Of a DNA stretch of 64,000 nt, positions 55,795 through 64,000 are shown piece after piece. A model generated the notes under the pieces. The model was not told the origin of the DNA and ran no database searches. It was given only the letters and a program-made list of their open reading frames with translations. Origin of the DNA: Ceratodon purpureus. Its lineage: Eukaryota; Streptophyta; Bryopsida; Pseudoditrichales; Ditrichaceae. Numbering within the stretch: the first letter of the stretch is position 1; each line of letters begins with the position of its first letter. A program made the position numbers and the translations under genes. The DNA lies in contig CM026426.1 of NCBI GenBank assembly GCA_014871385.1, forward strand, positions 68,440,674 to 68,504,673, read 5' to 3'.

Positions 55795-57640
55795 GCAAGG
55801 ACTCTATATTCAATTTAGTGTCCACTACTTAATTTTAAATCGAATTTTTTATGCAATCCCGAGTTTGGAACATGGAGATGCTTATTAGTTATGAATAAAT
55901 TAGAATACGAGATTTAAAGTTCTAATGTAGAATTCTCTAATTTTTTAATTTTTTGGATTTTTTGGATCTCAGTTTTAATATAAATATGCTCAAAACACAC
56001 TCTCCTTCGTCAAAGCCTTGGTGGCTTGGTGTTCGGAGGCTTCGAATAGGAATTGCCGTGGCGGCCTCAGGGTGCTGGTGCCGGATTCGAATCCACCCTC
56101 TGACACCCACCCCACCATGCTTTCGATGCGCAGTTGGTGGCGCAAATTTTTTTAATTTTTTAATTTTTTTGAGTTTTAGGATCTCAGTTTTGTTATAAGT
56201 ATGCCCAGAACACTTTCTCTCTCGTCAAAGCCTTGGTGGCTTGGTGTTCCGAGGCTTCGGATTTGAACTGACGTGGCGGCCTCAAAGTGCTGGTGTCGGG
56301 TTCGAATCCACCTTCCGACACCCACCCCACCACGCTTTCGATGCGCAGTTGGTGGCGCAAACTTTTTTAATTTTTTAATTTTTTTTGATTTTTAGGATCT
56401 CAGGTCTGTTATAAATATGCTCAGATCACACACCCTCTCGTCAAAGCCTTGGTGGCTTGGTGATCCGAGGCTTTGGGTTCGAACTGACGTGGCGGCCTCA
56501 GGGTGCTAGTGCCGAGTTCGAATCCACCCTCCAACACCCACCCCACCACGCTTACACGCCCGCACAGATCGAGTGCTTTTTTTAATTTTTTTTTTTCCTT
56601 TTATAAATTATTTTCACTGAAGTGTTTTTTTACCGGATATGAAGATTTTGATGTAAATTGTTCTGTAGGAACTTCTTTACTATCACCGTGTTTTCAATAC
56701 TTAGAATTTTGTTCAACCATTAGCAGAGTCTTGTATAATTCTAAAACCAATATAAGCAACTGAGTATCCAAGCCTTCTTTCCAGAAGTATCTTTATATTC
56801 CAAAGTCTAATGTCTTTCTTTTTCAAAGAACACAAGTATGTTTCAGCAGTTTATTATCTTCAGATACCATTCAATCTGCTACAGATTTCTAAATTCATTA
56901 TACTTGTGAATTAAATCCTGCTAGTTTGTTACTTCTTCATTCACAATTAATCATTTTTTTCCCAGTTTCTAGCCCATTTAGTGGTAATATTTTTTCAAGG
57001 CGTAGAACTCAATCCAATCAGAACAACTAAAAAAAAAAAAAAAAAACACTGAAGCACTTCAAGGGTCAAAATAGTTTTCGTAATTGCTGAAATTTGAAGG
57101 AAACATTGAAGTGTTCGTGCATCATTTGTGGATGGATGAAAACTAGATGACTGAAAATTGAAGTTTCAATGAAACATGAATGAGAACTAATTCTTCCTTA
57201 ATCGGCTTGCACAGAACTCAATCCAATTTGAAGCATCTAAACCATAGGACGCTGAAGCATGGCAAGGATGAAGAAACATTAAAGAGACCCTAACTTTTGT
57301 GAACGATAAACGAATGAATGAAGAAGCCAGATTCGGTGAAACATGAATAAGAAAGAACACACCTCCAAGGCTCCAATTAGTGTGAACAGAACTGAACCCA
57401 ATTAGAACCAAATAAAAAAATAAAATAAAGCACTGAAGCATGGAGGCTCGGTCAAAACAGTTTTCGTAATTACTGAAATTTGAAGGAAACATTCATATGT
57501 TATCTTTTAAGGGTGGATGAAAAATAGATGAATGAAAATTGGAGTTTCAGTTGAACATGAATCTGAACTAATTCCACCTTAATCACTGTGCGAGATATAG
57601 CTCCCCAAGTAGAACCAAATAAAAGAAAAAGGCACTGAAG
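55795..57640 (-). repeat. Right inverted arm
   Basis: Inverse of 37260-38860. It carries three SINE-like units (55990-56140, 56220-56350, 56440-56570), the unique block (56575-57010), a poly-A run at about 57030-57046 and the ~190 base tandem units (57047-57640), with diverged units continuing to about 57790. Identity to the left arm is high enough that open frames of 86 and 101 codons recur with at most one residue changed. Confidence 0.85.
55990..56575 (+). repeat. Three tandem tRNA-derived SINE-like units
   Basis: Each ~230 base unit has tggtggcttggtgttc (A-box-like), a first ttcgaactgacg, then the B box ggttcgaatcc about 50 bases on, cacccaccccaccacgc, gatgcgcagttggtggcgc or a variant, and a T-rich tail. 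The left arm has two units, so one was gained or lost after the arms formed. Confidence 0.65.
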
Positions 57641-58083
57641 CATGGCAAGGGTGAAAATGGTATCCGTTATTATGAAACTTGTAAGAAACATAACGGTGAC
57701 CTTTTCTTTTATGGATGGAGGTAAAACGAAACAATGAAAAATGAAGTAATGTGAAACATGAATCAGAACTAATCCAGAATGAATCAAGTTTCAGGTTCTC
57801 ATAAAGGTGGACTATTCTTGCACTGATTACTACTTATTTGGGTACTTCGTTTCCACACAATCAAAGTCTTCTCGAGTTGCTTAGGTGGGCATTCCGCTAC
57901 AGATAAAAAGGGGAATTGAAACATGACAGCCGAATACATACATCCACTTCCCCAAAGTGACAAAGATATGGGACTTCACAAAATTTTACCTCCACAGATA
58001 GATTAAAAAGAAAATATTTTGTGTAAAACTTCTCATTTCGAATGGCTTAGCTGTTTCTGACATCAAAGTTCTCAGTAAAATCA

Positions 58084-60503
58084 AGTGATATCAGTCACAT
58101 CTTCTACACTAGTCTGAGATTCACTAGCACCCGCTTCTGTGCCCCTACTTGTCTCTTCGATATCTGCTGCCTCAGGAGACACATATCTATTGCCCTGGCG
58201 GGTGCGACTCTCACGCCAGGCCTCACTAGCCGCCCCTGCCCCAGACGCATGCCATGCTTCACGCCTCCTAGCCATACATTCAAGGGTTGCTGGATCTGGC
58301 AACACCTGCTCGGATGCCGAAGTCCTCATTTGCAACTTTGCAGCATACCTGTGCTGTATATTTCTATACTAGAACTCATACTGCTGAACGATAATACTCG
58401 TCCTAGCTACTGTCCCACCATGCTGTCCATGGTATTGGCTAGATGCTTTAGTAGCATGGTGCGATTTCTCCATTCCTAGGCAGTTCCATACAGACAAACT
58501 CCCATACTGTTCAATAAACCAGGGCCCGTGCTTCACCAACACGTGCTGCCAACAAAAGATCAGGGTCAATTCAAAACTTGTAAACATAGTATAAAAAGCA
58601 TACATAATTGTTGAAGGCCATAGCGACCCTAAACCACGAACAAGCTCAAACGCTCACAACACAAGCCGGTTAACACTTTGAAATACTCACGATATATTGC
58701 GTCACGTGACCCTCCCCATGTGCCGCAACAAATGCTCTCCCGAAACTCTCAATGACAGATTTACAGTTCCTCCTCTGATCGTCTGTTAGAACCAAGCCAG
58801 TGAAGTATGGCTGCAATGCCTTGAGAGTCTCCCATACTCGCCTGCGCTTCACCCTTGCTTGCCCACTTTCTAGGTTATTTGATTCTAAAGCGAGTACGTC
58901 CTTCCAAACCCGATCATTTCCAGACCACGAACTTGGTCCAAACAGTTTGCTTGCACAGACACCGCCAAGGTTCGGCTTCTGATGAACATTCCCCGTTTTC
59001 CCAGAGAGTTGCGGGTCTTGCTTTAGCACACAGTTCGACCCTTCTACACCAATAGCAGACATTGTTTTCTCCATAGCGTCAATTGCAGCGGATTTCCTCT
59101 CCCCCTCTTGCATGTTCCAGACGAACATGAAGTGCAGATGTAACACTTTCTCAACAATTTGAACCAGTGCATGCAAAGTGCATATGTGTGTCCTGCTCAA
59201 AGGAATTGGCAGAATAGGTTTCCATCTCGGATGTGTGTCGATGTCGCATGGTGCACTTTGAATCCTTGTAGCAAACAAACCTCCCCGCCAGGTTCCTTTC
59301 CCACGTGCTGAAGCAGCCTGCTCTGCTTTAGCACTTGTGCACGTCCTCAAACGTTCGTGCTTCTGCTCACAGTATATGCAATTCATCTTGCATGCCGGTC
59401 CATGCTGTAGCCCATACATACACTTGATGGTCTTCATATCAGCACTTAAATGCCACTCAACTGGATAACTTCCGTAACCTGCTACATCAAGTTGTTCCCC
59501 GCTTGACTGCGCTTTAATGATATCCGGAATGCTTGTTTGTTCAAATACCCACTGCAAGATATCATGTGATTCCGTCTCCACCTGAAAGCAGCCTATTGGC
59601 CAAATCTCTTGCTCAGACTGGACAAAGAAATATTTATCATTGTTTCTCTGTATCTCTGGATCTAGGGCTCGATTCATCAGTGTCAGGCTCACTCGCTCAA
59701 ACTTCTTCCCGTGCAGCACTTCCGCCTCATCAAGCTTCAGCACGAATATCAATGGCCCGCCCCTCAACTTTGATTTAAACCAAGGTAATAAACAGCACTT
59801 AGCATCGAATACATTAACAAGAGCCCGCTACCTTCCGATAAATGACAAAACAGAGATTTCGATTTTGGAACTCACCTTCAACCGTGATGTCATAGAACAA
59901 CACCATTGATTTTTGAACTACTCTAATGTCTGCAAAGAGGTTGTTTTTTTCATTTAGAATAACCTCCTTTGACTGTCTCACCACATTCTTACCGACCCTT
60001 GCCTCTGAAATCACTCTGCGCCCATTTATGTGACGATACTCTCCAATGAATTGTGGCAGCTTGCTATTCATGCTCCTTCGCAACTCCGCCACCTTATTAC
60101 TAGACGGCAACAGACCTCGCTTTAGCTCAGGCGCTATAGATATCACTCCGTGCTTGATGACCTTGCAGAGTGCATGGTATCCTCTATGTGTTACGTTGTT
60201 ACCATCGCACACTCCCAGCATGACTTCTTGACTCAACTCCCCTTGAATCTTTTTGAATACATTCTTGGTTGCGGCCGCATTTGCTTGGCTCATCTTGGGC
60301 TGCTCTCCTAACCTCAAAGCCTCACCTGCAGACAAAACGCTTGCAATAGCGCGTGTTGTAGCAGGTTGTGAATCTCTTGCCCCGTTCAGCCTTTTCCTCT
60401 CCCCCTGTGCCTTGTTTGATCGCTGCAGTTGACTGACCAGTCGAGGTTGAATCTGAGCCCGCAATATAGTCCTTCGACGCTTAGCATTCCCTGATCCTGC
60501 CAT
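58084..60503 (-). pseudogene. Transposase-like protein, third mobile element of the window
   Basis: ATG at 60501-60503 (MAGSGNAKRRR). Exon 1 ends at a GTGAG donor near 59875; exon 2 covers 59767 to about 58690; exon 3 starts after an acceptor near 58555 and ends TGA/TAA near 58084. Features: basic start; SQEVMLGVCDGNN; LKLDEAEVLHGKKF; WHLSADMKTIKCMYGL followed by a CIYC pair; AHGEGHVTQYI joined to HVLVKHGPWF; and GMEKSHHATKA with YHGQHGG. This set (an LSAD-K motif with C-x-x-C insert, GEGHV, EKSHH) is shared by transposase-like proteins of plants and invertebrates whose superfamily I cannot name. Asp residues in LKLDEAE and LSADMK are candidate catalytic positions. One in-frame TAG at 58369-58371 interrupts exon 3. 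The partner ORF 60792-61433 lies just upstream on the same strand. Confidence 0.5.
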
Positions 60504-60791
60504 GCATCCATCTGGTATCAATGACCTTACACCCTGTTTAAATAAACTCCTTCAAAGAAGATATTAAATACTTACTGCACCACTTGGTTAATGTCCTCCA
60601 CATTGACTTGCTGCAATGTAGCAAGCAAGTTGGTTCGCTTGTTTAGAGCAAAATAAAAAAACCATGAATTTGCAAAAGCCTGCTTCCATATTACACTCAC
60701 AGATAAGTAAATAGCCGCAACAGCACTATAAAACGTAACTGCCGAAGCATTTCACAAACGTCTAAGAACCTGGAGCGAGCTCGTCTACATT

Positions 60792-61433
60792 CTACATGCT
60801 TAACGTGTGTACGCGCTTGCGGAGACCCCTCGGGGTCTCAACCATGTATTTCATTTTTGCTTGTAGATCTTCACGCGCTGTTTTTGATTTCGATAACTCT
60901 GCCTGCAATGAAACTACCGTTGCTCTAAATCCCTCCGCTGCAGCAAGAAGTGACGTCCTCAACTCTGTACATGTGGCTTCTGAATTGACCAGTTCGCTCA
61001 CTAATCTTTCACGCTCTTCCCCAAGCAAGGACACGGTGCTCTTCAAATTGTCAACATGGCGTCTACATTCTTCATGTTGCTGACGAAGACAATGTATGTC
61101 AAATTCATAACCACGGACCGTCGATTGCAAGCTCGTGACTGCACTGCCCAAGCGTTTTGTGTATCCCAGCATACCTCCTTCGCCGTGGCATAGGAATTCC
61201 AAGTACTCTTTCAACGTCCTAAAGCATGGATGCAAACTTGTTGCAGGATCGACTGGATATAAGCTCCCGTCCACCCACATGTCGATGTTCTTCTCCCCAT
61301 TAGCCCTCCTTGCAGCAAATCCTGCATGTGAACTGCGTTCGTCTAACAAATGACCTTGCTTAAGCAGTGGAGCGTAGATCGATGCCAAACGCACAGAAGG
61401 CACGTACGTGTTGGTCACATCTCGAAGCGCCAT
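60792..61433 (-). CDS. Coiled-coil protein upstream of the transposase-like gene
   Basis: Intact 213-residue ORF from ATG 61431-61433 (MALRDVTNTYVPSV) to TAG 60792-60794. The first ~80 residues include NIDMWVDGSLYPVDP and FRTLKEYLEFLCHG; the rest is a long heptad-like coiled coil (LREE/LVSELVNSEATCTELR type) ending in a basic tail RGLRKRVHTLSM. It sits about 290 bases upstream of the transposase-like gene on the same strand. It may be a second protein of that element or its first exon(s); I cannot decide. Family not recognised. Confidence 0.5.
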   Translation of the reverse strand: MALRDVTNTYVPSVRLASIYAPLLKQGHLLDERSSHAGFAARRANGEKNIDMWVDGSLYPVDPATSLHPCFRTLKEYLEFLCHGEGGMLGYTKRLGSAVTSLQSTVRGYEFDIHCLRQQHEECRRHVDNLKSTVSLLGEERERLVSELVNSEATCTELRTSLLAAAEGFRATVVSLQAELSKSKTAREDLQAKMKYMVETPRGLRKRVHTLSM

Positions 61434-63200
61434 CTTCTAATCCGACAAAAAAAGCAATAACACATATAGTTGAATCTCACAACACCGTACAAATGTGAAC
61501 AACGATAAAATTAACAACACTTTCCATTCCTAAATTGGGCAGATACGACACACACGGTGCATGAATAGAACTGACAGCATACTTCAAGTAGAATGCTGTA
61601 GCAAATTTTCATAACTGTAGACAGCTCTCAATTTGGCTCGCCACTGCCATGGGACATGCCATGCTTGCACCTCCCGCCTTTTTAGTGGAGGTATTTCCCG
61701 CCCCCAGTTTGCCCACGGGGCTTATTTAATTCCCATCAAATATATCAAATAGGGGATGTTCGAATATTATTACCCAAGATTACACTGACCCAGGGGTACA
61801 ATGGATTGACTTTGCAGAATGCTAATAGTTATTTTATCCGGGTTTCAACGACTGTTGGTTGGTACTGGTCACTATTCTACTTTGTTTTATTGGAGTGCTA
61901 TGGACTGCTTCTAGGATATAATGATTACTTCGACCCTGCCCAAGCAGTGTTGGCCGGTTGCCCCCAACGAAAAAAGGACTACCTTTCAACTGCCCGGGAC
62001 TCCCTTGGAGGGCCTCTTGGAGACTCGAAAACTTTTCTAATGCTCCTGGGATCACGTGGACTTCGACCATCCAACAGCTCAGGAGGAAGGCAAGCAGGGA
62101 GTTCAGTTCAGAGTTCAAGAGCTCACCCAAGGTCTGCGTCCAAAGCCTCATTGGCAAGGGGGTCGTGAAGGACCAGGATTTGCTGAAGACCGCGACGGCG
62201 GTATCGAACTCCGCCAACCGATTTCCCCGGCGGTGAAGCAGCCACTTTCTACCGGCAACAGGCAGATGGAATTTGCGCACGGATGGAGCAACGCGCAATG
62301 CATTGTACTCTACCCTGGACCTGATCGCTGCGCTCCACTCCTTCAACATACACGCAAGTTTCAGTATGAGCTCCAAGAGCAGGCTCCTATCAACGTTAAG
62401 CCGATCGACAGCAACCCAGGGATCTGCGGGAGCACAAGCGAACTCGAGTACGTGATCAATCAGAACATAGCACGCCACCATGTCGCAGCAGCCTTGCTTG
62501 TTTCTCGCACAATCTACAATCTAGCGAAGGTCAGACATCTCGGCGGACACTATAACGACCACCGAGAAGAAACGGGGGCGTAGAATGTGCGGTCGGGAGA
62601 ACTGAAGGGCGAGGAAGGTGGAACTGGAACAACATAGGAGCGCGAAGGCAAACAGAAGGAGGAAGTGGTTTCAAACAAGTTGCGTACCTTGGTTTAGGAA
62701 GAAGAACGACGTTGGAGGATGGAGAAGACGGCTGCGAGGGGACTGTCAGCCGTCGAAATCATGCCTGATAGCCCACCATAATCACTGGGTTAATGATGCG
62801 GAGTAGGGGTAAGTCCCCTCAAGTCACTTCTCTGTAGGAAATTGGTGATTAGGGAGAGTTGAAGGGTAATCATACTTGGACGACCCTGCATGGTCATGAT
62901 GAAATCAGCAGCCCAGAGAGCATTAGGTCAGACTAAAATCCTGTTTCATTTTTAAGAATGTAGCAAATTTGCTTGTAGTAATTCACGTAATATGAAATAG
63001 TTTTTAAGAATCACAACAAGCTCTGCCATTGCTGACAACATACCGTAAACAAAGCATTTAGAGAGGTTATAAGATAGAAATTAAATAGGATAATAAATTA
63101 TGAGGACAATAGCGGACACATCAATACAGCGGTCCAATGCTGGGACACAGAGAGAGTACTGAGACAGAGATGAACATTACCTTGTAACACCGTGCGAACC
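61434..63200. other. No firmly supported gene; overlapping open frames at 61.8-62.6 kb
   Basis: 61834-62481 on the minus strand is open for 215 codons and 62056-62583 on the plus strand for 175; this GC-rich patch is the cause. The minus frame (LLLELILKLACMLKEW, VAGRKWLLHRRGNRL) is the more protein-like, but I recognise no family and neither strand has splice support. The rest is non-coding. Confidence 0.35.
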
Positions 63201-63204
63201 AAAT

Positions 63205-63975
63205 TTTGTACATACCATTGTCCAAGCACACAATGCCGTCACGGTGTACTTGTTTCCTGCAAAACGAGGCCGTCATCTAGCTCAAACAAATGAATCTCAG
63301 TCAAGAATATAACTCCTGCACATTCTAAGTCTAGAACAAAGAGAAAGAAAGAGACGGGGATCTTGTGACATTCCTTTGAGTACGTACCGCAAATCTACAA
63401 CTACTTGTTGCAGCACAAGAGGAAAGCGAGGATCATCAACACCCTGCAACATATGTGCATCCATATCCTTCTTTACCTGCCAATCTCACGCAACCAGAAT
63501 ATCAGACCTTGTCACAACAGCATAGGCTTATTGTGCACTAAAAATCCAGAAGTTCTTAAAACGGAAATTCACAAAAGCGATGTAGAAGTCCAAGGTTACG
63601 TCTCCAATACATTCATTACGAAGGAAGTGTCCCATTAGGAAGGGTGTTCCTTCAGTCGTTTTTTCAATTGCTAGATCGTATTGGCTATATCGCCCACCAC
63701 TTCCAAATACAAAGGCGTAAAGACTAAGTTCAGTATTCAGAGTTATCACATTCTAGATTGTCATAGTGCATTTCCGTATGGCACAAGAAGCTGAATAACT
63801 AGAAAATGTCTGACCATACAGTAGATCGACATGTTCCGCAATCCAGATTTCTTTAACCAGATCCAAAATTCGTTTCAGAAGTCAATTTAGTACTGAAGGG
63901 GTCTAACCTGCGGAAAATACACTTTATCCACCTTCGCAGTATAAAAATTGACGTGGATAACAAGAGGAGGTTTTC
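63205..63975 (-). CDS. Several exons of an unidentified gene at the right edge (partial)
   Basis: Minus-strand stretches with matching GT/AG borders: about 63975-63910 (FGKPPLVIHVNFYTAKVDKVYFPQ-type sequence, first residues after a TGCAG acceptor), a frame about 63749-63590 (LYAFVFGSGGRYSQYDL, GHFLRNECIGDVTLDFYIA), 63478-63389 (MDAHMLQGVDDPRFPLVLQQ before a GTACGT donor) and 63262-63220 (QVHRDGIVCLDNG before GTATGT). They read as a conserved eukaryotic protein, but I cannot name it. The gene starts beyond the window. Whether it is intact is unknown. Confidence 0.4.
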
Positions 63976-64000
63976 CAAAACTGCAATACCAAGCATGCAG

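Larger units (their letters stand above)
37260..57640. mobile_element. ~20 kb segment bounded by long inverted arms (foldback-like composite)
   Basis: 37260-38860 and 55795-57640 are reverse complements at very high identity over almost all their length, apart from one extra SINE-like unit on the right. Diverged similarity goes on outside to about 36910 and 57790. Between the arms lie family copies A (minus) and C (plus), a single 408-codon ORF and long AT-rich spacers. Long arms containing tandem subrepeats resemble foldback elements. No transposase is visible inside, so the whole may be non-autonomous or a segmental inversion/duplication product. I found no target duplication. Confidence 0.5.

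Noticed and set aside
61834..62583. Overlapping 215- and 175-codon ORFs on opposite strands
   Set aside because: No recognisable family and no splice support. At most one could be real, so no CDS was called.

Overview
The window looks like repeat-rich nuclear DNA of a non-seed streptophyte (bryophyte, lycophyte, fern or charophyte grade). I cannot name the species. The evidence is spliceosomal introns with GT/AG borders, plant-type Mutator-like (MULE) and other cut-and-paste transposases, tRNA-derived SINE units, a MITE-like element, long AT-rich spacers, and decayed intron-bearing copies of conserved eukaryotic genes (NAA15, ALG9, and a Snu114/EF2-type GTPase). No intact housekeeping gene is visible.

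Layout. (1) About 1.80-15.76 kb is probably one large MULE-type element with short, imperfect terminal inverted repeats. It carries a small acidic gene (2.76-3.22 kb, +), a transposase with SWIM finger (7.14-3.46 kb, -), a low-complexity gene ending in YxPTSP repeats like the RNA polymerase II CTD (7.73-10.2 kb, +), a multi-exon gene joining a ParB-like domain to a bacterial-type N6-adenine/N4-cytosine DNA methyltransferase domain (10.36-14.34 kb, +), and an F-box-like fragment (15.13-14.63 kb, -). (2) 16.1-24.4 kb is a decayed NAA15 copy. One of its introns holds a second, unrelated transposase element (18.0-22.7 kb), which itself contains a ~0.74 kb inverted-repeat element. (3) 26.5 kb and 31-33 kb hold fragments of a Snu114-like GTPase and of ALG9. 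(4) 28.0-54.4 kb holds three related copies, and a possible fourth, of a gene family I do not recognise: a conserved N-terminal domain, a coiled coil and, in two copies, a C-terminal RING-like Cys/His cluster. Two copies plus an unrelated 408-codon ORF lie inside a ~20 kb segment bounded by ~1.6-1.85 kb inverted arms (37.3-38.9 and 55.8-57.6 kb). The arms contain SINE-like units and ~190 bp tandem repeats. (5) 58.1-61.4 kb is a third transposase-like locus with a coiled-coil partner. (6) The right edge has a few exons of an unidentified minus-strand gene.

Two themes link the parts. First, in-frame interruptions of otherwise open genes are almost always TAG. At least one falls where I expect a conserved glutamine (CAG). 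This fits decay through deamination of CHG-methylated cytosine. Second, the most unusual content is the apparent ParB-methyltransferase in a plant transposon, with SUMO-interaction-like motifs recurring in the proteins of the same element. All assignments come from reading motifs by eye; no database search was run.
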